From Bacillota bacterium (GTDB lineage: Bacteria > Bacillota > Clostridia > Peptostreptococcales > Anaerovoracaceae): a stretch of DNA of 46,079 nucleotides. A program made the position numbers and the translations under genes. The stretch spans positions 1-46,079 of the forward strand of contig JAEDDI010000010.1 in the NCBI GenBank assembly GCA_016293805.1, given 5' to 3'. Under the pieces are notes generated by a model. That model worked only from the letters and a program-made list of their open reading frames with translations. It made no database searches and was not told the origin of the DNA. This document shows positions 16,466 through 25,326 of the stretch, one piece after another. Position 1 is the first letter of the stretch, and the number at the start of each line of letters is the position of its first letter.

Positions 16466-16954
16466 ATGTCCAAAAAAGAAAAGCATATTAAAACTAACTG
16501 CATAAGGATTGTAGAATCATCGGGGATAGAATATGAAACTGTAGAGTATGATGTTTCAGAAGGTTTTGTAAGCGGTGTTGATGCGGCGCAAAAAACAGGC
16601 ATTGATGAGAAGCTTATGTACAAAACGCTTGTTACAGAGGGAAACAGCAGGGAGAACTATGTATTTGTAATTCCGGTCGGAGATGAACTTGATCTCAGGA
16701 AAGCCGCCAAAACAGTAGGTGAAAAGAAGATAGAGATGATTCACATGAAGGATATTACAAAGGTTACAGGATATATTAAGGGAGGATGTTCGCCTGTTGG
16801 AATGAAGAAACAGTTTAAGACTGTAATCGACTGTTCTGCACTTGAGCTTGAAAGAATATATGTGAGTGCAGGAAAGCCGGGCTTTTCTATGTATGTAGGA
16901 GTCAAAGAACTGGCAGAATTAATTGGTGCATTGTTTGCAGAATTGACTGTATAA
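16466..16954 (+). CDS. ybaK: YbaK-type aminoacyl-tRNA deacylase
   Basis: Editing protein of 162 residues in the YbaK/EbsC family, which hydrolyses Cys-tRNA(Pro) and related mischarged tRNAs in trans. Conserved blocks are KTLVTEG, VIPVGDELDLRKAAK with the essential Lys, and GYIKGGCSPVGMKK. Its start is supported by GGAGGA at 16455-16460. It follows metH by 72 nt without a terminator that I can recognise, so some read-through is possible. Confidence 0.9.
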   Translation: MSKKEKHIKTNCIRIVESSGIEYETVEYDVSEGFVSGVDAAQKTGIDEKLMYKTLVTEGNSRENYVFVIPVGDELDLRKAAKTVGEKKIEMIHMKDITKVTGYIKGGCSPVGMKKQFKTVIDCSALELERIYVSAGKPGFSMYVGVKELAELIGALFAELTV

Positions 16955-16985
16955 TCTGTATCACCCCTGATTGAATGAAAATATG

Positions 16986-17015
16986 TTGACAAGTTAGGCA
17001 AAATTGTGGTAAACT
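16986..17015 (+). promoter_or_regulatory. promoter of the 3D-domain protein gene
   Basis: Perfect TTGACA at 16986-16991, 18-nt spacer, TAAACT at 17010-17015 with an extended TGn. The gene's GGGGTGA ribosome binding site follows at 17032-17038. Confidence 0.65.
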
Positions 17016-17043
17016 TGGTGCATATTTAATTGGGGTGATATTT

Positions 17044-17721
17044 ATGAAATTCAAAACTCTCAGCATAATAATGTTACTTGCACTTGCTTTAACGTGCATG
17101 ACACCTGTTTGTGCTTTTGCAGACGATGAATTAAACAGCGCAGGAACTGATATTTCGGTTATATCGGAGGAGACTGTTTCGGTAGGAGTGCCTGAAAATG
17201 TCAAGGCTAAGGCGTCAGGCAAGACGGTCATTAAGATTTCATGGTCAAAAGTGGAAGATGCAGACGGTTACAAGGTGTACAGATACAGCAGGACAAAGGG
17301 AGAATATATACTGATTAAAACAACTTCGTCGCTCTCATATAAAGACACAGGGCTTACACCAAACAGAAAGAAAACATATAAGGTTGCGGCATACATTACT
17401 GCTGACGGTAAAACTGTAACAGGAGATAAATCCGCAAAGGTTTCCGCCACTACTAATCCAAGGACTATCAGAGTCAAGGCATATGCATATACAGGCGGCG
17501 GCTATACAGCATCAGGTCTTAAGGCAAGAAGAGGGCTTATCGCAGTTGACAGAAGCGTTATCAGACTTGGAACAAAAGTATATGTGCCGGGCTACGGTTA
17601 TGCTGTTGCGGCAGATACCGGCGGTGCGATTAAAGGCAATATAATTGACTGCTATATGAATTCTATGTCAGACTGTACTGCATGGGGAGTAAGATTTGTG
17701 ACTATTAGAATCTATGACTGA
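17044..17721 (+). CDS. secreted FN3 plus 3D-domain protein
   Basis: 225-residue exported protein. The signal peptide is about residues 1-27 (MKFKTLSIIMLLALALTC..., cleavage near AFA-DD). A fibronectin type III module (about 45-140) with VIKISWSKVEDADGYKVYR precedes a C-terminal 3D domain (about 150-225) that has RGLIAVDRSVIRLGTKVYV, GYGYAVAADTGGAIKG and the ID..YM..C.AWG block. The three Asp that name the fold are D in AVDRS, AADTGG and IIDCY. 3D domains are found in YuiC/Rpf2-like wall lytic enzymes, so a role in peptidoglycan turnover is likely but the bond cut is not known. Single-gene unit between promoter and terminator. An upstream GTG alternative would fall on the ribosome binding site, so I reject it. 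Confidence 0.88.
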   Translation: MKFKTLSIIMLLALALTCMTPVCAFADDELNSAGTDISVISEETVSVGVPENVKAKASGKTVIKISWSKVEDADGYKVYRYSRTKGEYILIKTTSSLSYKDTGLTPNRKKTYKVAAYITADGKTVTGDKSAKVSATTNPRTIRVKAYAYTGGGYTASGLKARRGLIAVDRSVIRLGTKVYVPGYGYAVAADTGGAIKGNIIDCYMNSMSDCTAWGVRFVTIRIYD

Positions 17722-17724
17722 TAT

Positions 17725-17751
17725 AAGAGCGGAAATACCGCTCTTTTTTTA
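17725..17751 (+). terminator. intrinsic terminator
   Basis: AAGAGCGG, loop AAATA, CCGCTCTT, continuing into a run of T; directly after the 3D-domain gene. Confidence 0.9.
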
Positions 17752-17769
17752 TAGAAATCAAAAAAAGTC

Positions 17770-17798
17770 TTGATTGAAAGGGTAAAAGAGAGTATACT
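17770..17798 (+). promoter_or_regulatory. promoter of rpsU-yqeY
   Basis: TTGATT at 17770-17775, 17-nt spacer, TATACT at 17793-17798. It leaves a leader of about 55 nt before rpsU. Confidence 0.65.
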
Positions 17799-17859
17799 TT
17801 TTTCTGTTATAGGTCGTATGACGGTTATCACTTTTACAAAGTCAGGAGGTGAAACAGGT

Positions 17860-18039
17860 ATGGCACAGGTTATCGTTAGAGAAAACGAAAGCTTAGAAAG
17901 CGCTCTTAAGAGATTTAAGAGATCTTGCGCTAGAGATGGCGTTATGGCAGAAGTAAGAAAAAGAGAACATTACGAAAAGCCAAGCGTAAAGAGAAAGAAG
18001 AAGTCTGAAGCAGCAAGAAAAAAGGCTAAGAAATACTAA
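17860..18039 (+). CDS. rpsU: ribosomal protein S21
   Basis: 59-residue basic protein of the small subunit, starting MAQVIVRENESLESALKRFK and ending in a Lys/Arg-rich tail (KKSEAARKKAKKY). The frame is open from 17770, but AGGAGGTGA at 17844-17852 sits seven bases before ATG 17860 and the family begins exactly there. Followed 22 nt later by yqeY, a standard Firmicute pair. Confidence 0.97.
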   Translation: MAQVIVRENESLESALKRFKRSCARDGVMAEVRKREHYEKPSVKRKKKSEAARKKAKKY

Positions 18040-18061
18040 GGCTTGAACAGAGGTGATTAGT

Positions 18062-18508
18062 TTGACCTTAAAAGAAAAACTTATGGCTGATTTCAAGGAT
18101 GCAATGAAGAACCATGATACAGTCAGAAAAAACACAATCAGTTTCGCTCGTGCGGCAATTAAGCAGTATGAAGTGGACAACAGAGAAGAACTTGATGATG
18201 AAGGCATTACAGCTATACTTGCAAAGCAGGTAAAGATGAGAAGAGATGCTCTTTCTGATTTTGAGAAAGCCGGCAGAGACGACCTGGCTGAATCATACAG
18301 AAATGAAATAGCAGTACTAGAGGAATATCTTCCCAAGCAGATGAGTGAAGATGAAATCCGGAAGATTGTTGCCGAAACAGCAGCAGAGCTTTCCATTACA
18401 GAAGGCAGACAGAACATGGGCAGACTCATGGGACCGTGTATGGCCAGGATGAAGGGAAGAGCTGACGGCAATGAAGTCAGAAAAGCTGTTATGGATTTCC
18501 TGAACTAG
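18062..18508 (+). CDS. yqeY: GatB/YqeY domain protein
   Basis: 148-residue member of the YqeY family, homologous to the tRNA-binding tail of GatB; its own function is not firmly established, but a tRNA amidotransferase-like or tRNA-binding role is usually proposed. Motifs: N-terminal LKEKLMADFKDAMKN, then EYLPKQMSEDEI and the C-terminal GRLMGPCMARMKGRADGNEV. I choose a TTG start at 18062 because AGAGGTG (18049-18055) is correctly spaced for it and the family begins with this Leu-Lys-Glu helix; a GTG at 18053 overlaps the ribosome binding site. Ends at a strong terminator. Confidence 0.9.
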   Translation: MTLKEKLMADFKDAMKNHDTVRKNTISFARAAIKQYEVDNREELDDEGITAILAKQVKMRRDALSDFEKAGRDDLAESYRNEIAVLEEYLPKQMSEDEIRKIVAETAAELSITEGRQNMGRLMGPCMARMKGRADGNEVRKAVMDFLN

Positions 18509-18514
18509 CAGATT

Positions 18515-18542
18515 AACCGCAGTTTATACTGCGGTTTTTTTT
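18515..18542 (+). terminator. intrinsic terminator
   Basis: 9-bp stem AACCGCAGT / ACTGCGGTT with a TTAT loop and a run of eight T, after rpsU-yqeY. Confidence 0.92.
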
Positions 18543-18571
18543 ATGAAGTAATTCTCTTCTTATTATATGCT

Positions 18572-18600
18572 TTGACAATGGTGTTAAATACTATTATTAT
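18572..18600 (+). promoter_or_regulatory. promoter of the GGDEF-EAL gene
   Basis: Perfect TTGACA at 18572-18577, 17-nt spacer, TATTAT at 18595-18600. Confidence 0.7.
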
Positions 18601-18638
18601 TAAAAGACAACAGTAGTAAAATAATGTGAGGAAGAAAT

Positions 18639-21600
18639 ATGGGTCTTGGCAGAATTAACGATATAATATGCAAGTCGTATAATTCAATATATGTTATCGA
18701 TACGGACAAGAGAGTTATGGAACCGTATTACCTTGGCAACCTTGTGTCAAAATCCATGGCTGAACGTATCGTAATGATCAGAAACTATGATATGGTTTTT
18801 GCTGAATTTGCAAGCAGATACGTTATTCCTGATGAGATGGATATTTTTCTCACTTCCACAACGCTGGATTTTGTAATCAGACAGGTTGATGAAAACAACG
18901 CATATAAATATACATTCAGAAGATTCGATACCAGTGACAGCATTGAGTTTGTAGAACTTTATGCATCAAGACTGGATGATAACCTTCTTCTTATGACTTT
19001 CAGAAGCGTTACTGAAGATGTAATGCAGTATCAGCGGGTAAAAAACGAAATAACGAAGAGAGACGAAAACGGCAAGGTTATATACAAGATTCTGATTATA
19101 GACAGTGACAGTGAAAGACTTGAGATGCTTGAAAGAAGTCTGTGCAGAGACTATTTTGTACTTACAGCATCCTGCTGCAGAGAAGGTTCCGCAATCATGA
19201 AGGAGTACTACGGACTTATCTCCGCTCTGATTGTAGGAAACCGTATTTTTATGGATGATGACTGTTCTGCTCTTTCTCAGAAAGCTTCAGATCCTGTGCT
19301 TTCAACAATACCCGTACTGCTTCTTTCCGATGACATTTCCGAAAAGGATTATGACAGGTATTTCAGTATGGGTATCAGCGATATTGTAAGAAAACCGTAT
19401 TCTGTACCGGTAATCAGAAACAGATTATCAAATTTCATCAGAATGGGTGAAGCAGATTCCGCTTTATATGCAATGGAGAAGGATAACCTGACAGGTGTAT
19501 ATACTAAAGAAGCCTTTTACCACCATGTAGAAAACCACATGAGACTGGATAAGGAAAGAAAATACATCTTCTTCATGACAGATATAGAACATTTCAAACT
19601 CATCAACAGCAGATACGGCAAGAGTGTAGGCGATGAGATTCTCAGGACTATTGCCGACAGGATTCAGCAACTCCTTCCGAGAGGAATAGTATGCAGATTC
19701 GGAAGAGATCAGTTTGCTGCGATGACAGAATACAACGAAGATATTGGTAAAGACATAATTAATGATATTCTTCACGATATTACAGGCTCGCTGCCTGTGC
19801 CTCATGTGGTAATGAAGGTCGGTGTTTACAAGGATGTTCCCGCGCTCATGCCGGCATCAAACATATGTGACAGACTTCTGATTGCCTTACTGAGCATTAA
19901 GGGCAGGTACGGCAGGGATGTTGCGTATTATGACAGTAAAATGCGTGAGCATCTGAACCGTATTCAGCTTATTATCGAGCATATGGAGGATTCTCTTAAG
20001 GAAGAGCGTTTCATAATCGATTATCAGGCCAAATATGACTGTTCGACGGACAGGATTGCCGGGGCGGAAGCTCTTGTGAGGTGGAACCATCCGGTGCTTG
20101 GTATGCTTCAGCCTCTTGACTTTATTCCTTCATTTGAGGAAAACGGGTTTATCTCCAAGCTTGATTCATATGTAATAGGCAGGGTATGTGATGATATATC
20201 GAAATGGAAAGAAATAGGAATAGATAGAATACCCGTTTCTGTAAATGTGTCGTACAGGGACATTGTCGAGGAAGGATGGGCACAGAAACAGATTGATACT
20301 GTAAGAAGCAAGGGTGTGAGCAGCAGGCTTTTGCATATTGAACTGAAAGAGTCTGTATACTATAACGATATAAGTCCCGTTAAAGAAGAAATCAGGCGTA
20401 TCAGAGAGAGCGGATGCAAGATTGAGATAGATGATTTCGGCAAGGCGTGGTCATCATTTTCTGCACTTCTTGATGTGCCGGCAGACGTGGTCAAGATTGA
20501 CAGAACCATGATTGAGGATATCGGAAGCAACGAACTTATAGTTGATACCCTCATAAACCTGTCACACAGGATGAATTTCAGAGTTGCCGCAGAAGGTGTA
20601 GAGAATTACCAGCAGTACACGGTGCTAAAAAATCTGGGATGTGATATTATTCAGGGTTTTTATCTTTCCCGTCCGGTTTCATCAGATGAGTTTGTGCAGC
20701 TTGTTCTCAGCGAGGAAAATGAAAGCAATGACAAGAAGATAACATCTGTCAGATGGAATTCATTTACCAAGGAATATGAAATAAGAAATGCACTTCTGGA
20801 ATGCATCAGAACTCTTTCTGAATGCACGGATGAGAGAAGCCGAATTGCAGGTCTTCTTACTATAATAGGAGAGTTCTACGGTGCTGACAGAGCAAGTGTG
20901 TTTGAATTCGACTCCAGAAGCAGCACTTTCTCCATTTCTTATGAATGGTGCAATGAAGAGGTTGAGTCACTTGATATGGAAATAAACTCTCCTGACTCAG
21001 AAAGTATCAGGAAATGGTTTGACGATATATCAAAGGGGGAGAGTCTTTTCGTTGCTGCCATAGATGACGAATACGATGAATCATCCAGTGTTTACAGGGC
21101 TTTCAGGGCTAAAGGCATAACCAGCATCATGGCGACTGCGCTTAAGACAGAAAATGAGCCGGTTGGTTATGTATGTGTTCACAATCCTACTGTTCATTTC
21201 GATACAATGATTCTCATACAGTCCATAGCTTCATACCTTGTTGCCGATCTGGAGAGAATAAGAAACTTCAATGAGCTCCATCAGATATCATATCTTGATG
21301 CCCTTACAGGATTAAACAACAGAAGAGCATATCTTGAATATCTGAGAAAGAACGATATCGGAAATGACTGGAGAAGCACTGCTGTCGCATTTATTGATAT
21401 CAACGGGCTGAAGAAGGTGAACGACAGCAGGGGACACAAGGCCGGTGACCAGCTGATAAGGAGTGTTGCCGATATTCTCAAGATGAATTTCAGCGCAGAT
21501 TCAATATTCAGAATAGGCGGCGATGAATTTGTTGTCATAATCAGAGGAATATCAAGGGAAGCCTTTGAAGATAGAATCGATAAGCTTAACAGCTTATGGT

Positions 21601-21746
21601 GTGAAGAAGTTTCGGCCGCTGTCGGTCATGTATGGGAGGAGAAAGGCGGAAGAATAGAGCGACTTGTTAACGGGGCAGATGAAGAAATGTACAGGAATAA
21701 GAAGGAGTATCATAATAACGAAAGCAAATACAGTAAACAGCATTAA
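18639..21746 (+). CDS. multidomain c-di-GMP protein: receiver-like, GGDEF, EAL, GAF, GGDEF
   Basis: 1035-residue cytoplasmic signalling protein with no membrane helices. Residues 1-140 form an undefined, possibly PAS-like, sensor region. Residues 148-268 look like a response-regulator receiver (ILIIDSDSE, DIVRKP with K252), but the phospho-acceptor position reads ALIVGN, with no Asp. A first GGDEF domain (281-385) has the degenerate motif GRDQF at 355-359. The EAL domain (445-690) keeps E477 (EAL), N536, E568, DD598-599, K619, E652 and Q672, so phosphodiesterase activity is plausible. A GAF domain (715-870) and an intact GGDEF domain (GGDEF at 960-964) follow. It may therefore both make and break c-di-GMP. 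It is transcribed alone, with GAGGAAG before the ATG. What it senses and controls is not shown. Confidence 0.9.
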   Translation: MGLGRINDIICKSYNSIYVIDTDKRVMEPYYLGNLVSKSMAERIVMIRNYDMVFAEFASRYVIPDEMDIFLTSTTLDFVIRQVDENNAYKYTFRRFDTSDSIEFVELYASRLDDNLLLMTFRSVTEDVMQYQRVKNEITKRDENGKVIYKILIIDSDSERLEMLERSLCRDYFVLTASCCREGSAIMKEYYGLISALIVGNRIFMDDDCSALSQKASDPVLSTIPVLLLSDDISEKDYDRYFSMGISDIVRKPYSVPVIRNRLSNFIRMGEADSALYAMEKDNLTGVYTKEAFYHHVENHMRLDKERKYIFFMTDIEHFKLINSRYGKSVGDEILRTIADRIQQLLPRGIVCRFGRDQFAAMTEYNEDIGKDIINDILHDITGSLPVPHVVMKVGVYKDVPALMPASNICDRLLIALLSIKGRYGRDVAYYDSKMREHLNRIQLIIEHMEDSLKEERFIIDYQAKYDCSTDRIAGAEALVRWNHPVLGMLQPLDFIPSFEENGFISKLDSYVIGRVCDDISKWKEIGIDRIPVSVNVSYRDIVEEGWAQKQIDTVRSKGVSSRLLHIELKESVYYNDISPVKEEIRRIRESGCKIEIDDFGKAWSSFSALLDVPADVVKIDRTMIEDIGSNELIVDTLINLSHRMNFRVAAEGVENYQQYTVLKNLGCDIIQGFYLSRPVSSDEFVQLVLSEENESNDKKITSVRWNSFTKEYEIRNALLECIRTLSECTDERSRIAGLLTIIGEFYGADRASVFEFDSRSSTFSISYEWCNEEVESLDMEINSPDSESIRKWFDDISKGESLFVAAIDDEYDESSSVYRAFRAKGITSIMATALKTENEPVGYVCVHNPTVHFDTMILIQSIASYLVADLERIRNFNELHQISYLDALTGLNNRRAYLEYLRKNDIGNDWRSTAVAFIDINGLKKVNDSRGHKAGDQLIRSVADILKMNFSADSIFRIGGDEFVVIIRGISREAFEDRIDKLNSLWCEEVSAAVGHVWEEKGGRIERLVNGADEEMYRNKKEYHNNESKYSKQH

Positions 21747-21770
21747 GGCGGCATATATTATGTCGCCTTT
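21745..21770 (+). terminator. probable weak terminator
   Basis: 9-bp stem AAGGCGGCA / TGTCGCCTT (one G-T pair) with a 7-nt loop right at the stop codon, followed only by a short T-run. Confidence 0.5.
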
Positions 21771-21842
21771 ACCAATTCAGTGTACTATTACTGTCTTTTT
21801 TGGTGTATAATTAAATATCAATGCTTAAAAAGGAGGATATCA

Positions 21843-22823
21843 GTGACCGGGAATAGCAGGAAGATTGAACTTGATGATGAAAAATTTGACAGAGCCGAAT
21901 TATTTGGAATGATGGATGCCAACCTCAAGGTGATTGAAGAGGAGACAGGTGTGAGTATTGTGCAGAGGGATGGGGAACTTACGCTCATAGGAGGAGATAT
22001 CGATACAGCAGAGACTGTGCTCAGGGAACTTTCCGCACTCGTTTCCAAAGGAACTGAACTTGATCGTCAGAAAGTAATCTATGTAATAGAACTTGCGCAT
22101 AAAGGCATCTCATATACAGAGAGCCAGCTTGATAAGGACATAGTATGCTTCACACATATGGGCAGGCCGGTTAAGGCAAAGACCATAGGACAGAAGAACT
22201 ATATCAGAGCAATGAAAAACAGAGAGATTGTTTTTGGAATCGGACCTGCCGGGACAGGAAAGACGTATCTTGCTGTTGCAATGGCAGTGAATGCTCTCAG
22301 AAAAAAAGAAGTTTCGAAGATAATACTGGCAAGGCCTGCAGTTGAAGCAGGAGAAAGACTTGGGTTTCTTCCCGGTGATCTTCAGGACAAGGTGGATCCG
22401 TATCTCAGACCGCTGTATGATGCACTTTATGATGTTCTTGGCAAAGATGCCGCTGCGAGACTGAAGGAAAAGGATGTCATAGAGGTTGTTCCGCTTGCAT
22501 ATATGAGAGGACGAACTCTTGACAGTTCATTCATCATACTGGATGAGGCGCAGAACACCACAAGAGAACAGATGAAGATGTTTCTCACAAGAATGGGATT
22601 CGGTTCAAGAGTTGTCGTTACAGGGGACATAACTCAGATTGACCTGCCGAGAGGTAAGGTGTCCGGACTTACAGAAGCTGTACGGATACTTAAACCGGTA
22701 GATGATATTGAATTCTGCTATCTTAAGGATACCGATGTTGTAAGACATGAACTTGTTAAGAAGATAATCAAGGCGTACGATGAATATTATGATAAGCATC
22801 AGACCTGTGAAGAGGAACAGTAA
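21843..22823 (+). CDS. phoH: PhoH-like ATPase
   Basis: 326-residue PhoH/YbeZ-type P-loop protein, found beside ybeY throughout bacteria and linked to RNA metabolism, perhaps as a helicase partner of YbeY. Walker A is GPAGTGKT (about 135-142); Walker B is FIILDEAQNTT. The N-terminal about 110 residues include the KH-like region typical of the family. The start is GTG 21843 with AGGAGGAT at 21831-21838; the frame is open from 21780 but that part has no family similarity. A TATAAT at 21806-21811, directly preceded by TG, is a likely -10. The stop overlaps the ATG of ybeY by one base. Confidence 0.93.
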   Translation: MTGNSRKIELDDEKFDRAELFGMMDANLKVIEEETGVSIVQRDGELTLIGGDIDTAETVLRELSALVSKGTELDRQKVIYVIELAHKGISYTESQLDKDIVCFTHMGRPVKAKTIGQKNYIRAMKNREIVFGIGPAGTGKTYLAVAMAVNALRKKEVSKIILARPAVEAGERLGFLPGDLQDKVDPYLRPLYDALYDVLGKDAAARLKEKDVIEVVPLAYMRGRTLDSSFIILDEAQNTTREQMKMFLTRMGFGSRVVVTGDITQIDLPRGKVSGLTEAVRILKPVDDIEFCYLKDTDVVRHELVKKIIKAYDEYYDKHQTCEEEQ

Positions 22824-23275
22824 TGAATATAGTATTTGATGGAGAACGGGCACCGGATGACGGTGTGCTTGACAAAATGAAGCAGGCAGCACAGGCTGCA
22901 CTTTTGTACGAAAATGTGCATAACGAAGATATAGAAATCAGTCTGACTTTTGCAGATGAGGATGAAATCAGGGAAATCAACCGCGACTACAGAGAAAAAG
23001 ATCAGGTTACAGACGTGCTTTCTTTTCCTCAGTTTGAGAAGCCGGAAGATATTCCTGAAAAAGGATACTGCCTTCTGGGTGATGTTGTAATATGTACAAA
23101 AAGAGCACAGGAACAGGCTGATGAATTCGGACATAGTACAGAAAGAGAACTTGTCTACCTTTTCACACACAGTATTTTTCATCTTCTGGGACATGACCAC
23201 ATGGAAGAGGATGAAAAGGCTGTCATGCGAAGAGGCGAGGAGACAGTTCTGGAAGAAATAGGAGTAATGAGATGA
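22823..23275 (+). CDS. ybeY: rRNA maturation endoribonuclease YbeY
   Basis: 150-residue zinc-dependent single-strand RNase involved in 16S rRNA 3' maturation and ribosome quality control. The zinc site HSIFHLLGHDH (HxxxHxxxxxH) is near residues 113-123, and the DVLSFPQF motif is present. TAATG overlap with phoH and ATGA overlap with cdd make this a tightly coupled operon. In Bacillus dgkA lies between ybeY and cdd; it is absent here. Confidence 0.96.
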   Translation: MNIVFDGERAPDDGVLDKMKQAAQAALLYENVHNEDIEISLTFADEDEIREINRDYREKDQVTDVLSFPQFEKPEDIPEKGYCLLGDVVICTKRAQEQADEFGHSTERELVYLFTHSIFHLLGHDHMEEDEKAVMRRGEETVLEEIGVMR

Positions 23276-23667
23276 TTGCTGACAGCTATGATAAAGTACT
23301 TTTTAAGAAGGCGCTCGATAATCTCAGTAATGCATACTGTCCGTATTCCGAATTTCCTGTAAGTGCTGTTTTAGTAGGTGAATCGGGAAAAGAATATACA
23401 GGTGTAAATATTGAGAACGCAGCATATCCTGCAGGAATATGCGCAGAGAGAACAGCCATGTCAAAGGCTGTATCCGAAGGGGAAAGAAACTTTGAAAGAA
23501 TAGTTATTGCGACAGCAAATGGAGAAGGCTGGCCATGCGGAATCTGCAGACAGTTCATGTATGAGTTTTCTCCTGATATGAAAGTTGTTGCAGGAAAAAA
23601 TATAGATAATCTGAAAGCATACTCTCTCAGGGAACTTCTTCCTGAGGGGTTCAGACTGGAGGTATAG
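23272..23667 (+). CDS. cdd: cytidine deaminase
   Basis: 131-residue homotetrameric-type enzyme converting cytidine and deoxycytidine to uridine forms for pyrimidine salvage. NIENAAYPAGICAERTA contains the first zinc Cys and the catalytic Glu; PCGICRQ supplies the other two zinc Cys. The N-terminal SNAYCPYSEFPVSAV block is standard. Overlaps ybeY by four bases and is followed by era after one base. Confidence 0.95.
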   Translation: MIADSYDKVLFKKALDNLSNAYCPYSEFPVSAVLVGESGKEYTGVNIENAAYPAGICAERTAMSKAVSEGERNFERIVIATANGEGWPCGICRQFMYEFSPDMKVVAGKNIDNLKAYSLRELLPEGFRLEV

Positions 23668-23668
23668 A

Positions 23669-24562
23669 TTGAAGTCAGGTTTTGCAGGAATTATAGGCAG
23701 ACCGAATGTGGGAAAATCAACTCTGCTCAATTCGATTCTGGGTGAGAAGATTGCCATTACTACGGATAAGCCGCAGACTACAAGAAACAGCATAAGAGGC
23801 ATATATACAAGAATGGATGAAGACGAGGGCGGATGCCAGATAGTATTCATAGATACTCCCGGAATACATAAACCGAGAAATAAACTGGGGGAATATATGA
23901 CTGATACTGCGCTTAACACATATAAGGAAGTAGAGGTGATTCTGTTTCTTGTGGATGATGAGATAAGCAAAGGGCCTGGGGACAGGTATATAGTAGATCT
24001 CCTCAGAGATATTAAGACACCGAAGATACTTGTTATAAACAAGATCGATACTATGGATCCCGAGAAATTCCGCAGGATATTCGAGGAATACGATTCGATG
24101 GGAATATTCGACTATGTTACAGGAATTTCCGCTGCCGACGGCACCAATGTGCCTCAGCTTCTGGAGATACTGGAATCCATGATGGAGGAAGGTCCGATGT
24201 ATTTTCCCGATGATATGGTCACTGACCATCCTTACAGATTCATTGTCAGTGAGATTATCAGAGAGAAGACTTTACTTTATTTAAGTGATGAGGTTCCGCA
24301 CGGTGTAGCAGTGGAAATTGAGTCGTATGAGGAAGGCGAACGTCTTACAAGAATAGGTGCGGTAATATACTGTGAAAAGAAGTCGCATAAAGGGATAATA
24401 ATTGGAAAGCAGGGAAAGAAACTAAAAGGAATAGGCAAAAGCGCCAGAGAGGAAATAGAGGCTCTTACAGGAACAAAAGTATTTCTTGAACTGTGGGTAA
24501 AGGTAAAGGAAAACTGGAGAGACAGCGATATGGCAATATCGAATTTCGGTTACAGGGAATAA
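23669..24562 (+). CDS. era: GTPase Era
   Basis: 297-residue essential GTPase that binds the 3' end of 16S rRNA and helps assemble the 30S subunit. N-terminal G domain: G1 GRPNVGKST, G2 region TTRNSIRG, G3 DTPG, G4 NKID, G5 ISA. The C-terminal KH domain has GIIIGKQGKKLKGIGKSAR. The start is TTG 23669, one base after the cdd stop, with GGAGGT inside the end of cdd. Stop and recO start are one base apart. Confidence 0.96.
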   Translation: MKSGFAGIIGRPNVGKSTLLNSILGEKIAITTDKPQTTRNSIRGIYTRMDEDEGGCQIVFIDTPGIHKPRNKLGEYMTDTALNTYKEVEVILFLVDDEISKGPGDRYIVDLLRDIKTPKILVINKIDTMDPEKFRRIFEEYDSMGIFDYVTGISAADGTNVPQLLEILESMMEEGPMYFPDDMVTDHPYRFIVSEIIREKTLLYLSDEVPHGVAVEIESYEEGERLTRIGAVIYCEKKSHKGIIIGKQGKKLKGIGKSAREEIEALTGTKVFLELWVKVKENWRDSDMAISNFGYRE

Positions 24563-24563
24563 T

Positions 24564-25316
24564 ATGAGAGTTGAAACGGAAGGCGTTGTTCTCAGGCAGT
24601 CATCTCCCGTAGACGGGCGCAGAATGGTAGTACTCTTTACAAAAGACTACGGGAAGATAAGCGCCGGGACTTCATTAAGCGATAAGGGAAGAAACAGATC
24701 CGGGCTTGTTCTCAGTCCTTTCACAAGATCCGGGTACAGTCTGTACAGGAAGCGAGACAGCTTCAGTATCAGTTCGGGTGAGGTAATCAGAAGCTATTAT
24801 TCGATTGGTGAGAATATAGACAAGTATATGGCAGGATCGTACGTTCTTGAATTTACCGACAAGGTTCTGACAGAGGGTGAAAAAGCCCCTGCAATGTACA
24901 ATCTTTTAATTGATTTCTTCGAAGAACTTTCCATAAGAAAGAGCAGATATGAGACGCTGGTACTGGCGTATCAGGTCAAGGTTATCAAGATACTTGGACT
25001 TATGCCGGAACTTGATGAATGCGTATGCTGCGGCAGAAGAGAGGGAATTTTATTTTTCAGTGTGAAAGACGGCGGAATTCTGTGCGGAGAATGCCTGGTG
25101 CAGAACAGAAATGAAGGCAATAGTGCATTGATTTATAATGTGAGTTTTGATATAGTAAATATATTAAAGTTCTTTATGAAAAGGCCTCTTTCAGACCTTA
25201 GAAAACTTGCACTGAAAGGGGAACTGCTCAATGGGGTGCAGGATATTATTAAATCGTATATATCCTATCATCTTGATATAAATAAATTAAAGAGTGAAGG
25301 CATTAAGCTGGACTAG
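24564..25316 (+). CDS. recO: DNA repair protein RecO
   Basis: 250-residue recombination mediator that loads RecA with RecR. The N-terminal OB fold begins VETEGVVLRQSSPVDGRRMVVLFT. A central helical region follows, and a CxxC...CxxC zinc finger is visible (CVCCGRREG and CGECL, about 152-178). era-recO is a conserved pair. Confidence 0.93.
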   Translation: MRVETEGVVLRQSSPVDGRRMVVLFTKDYGKISAGTSLSDKGRNRSGLVLSPFTRSGYSLYRKRDSFSISSGEVIRSYYSIGENIDKYMAGSYVLEFTDKVLTEGEKAPAMYNLLIDFFEELSIRKSRYETLVLAYQVKVIKILGLMPELDECVCCGRREGILFFSVKDGGILCGECLVQNRNEGNSALIYNVSFDIVNILKFFMKRPLSDLRKLALKGELLNGVQDIIKSYISYHLDINKLKSEGIKLD

Positions 25317-25326
25317 GAGGAACAAT

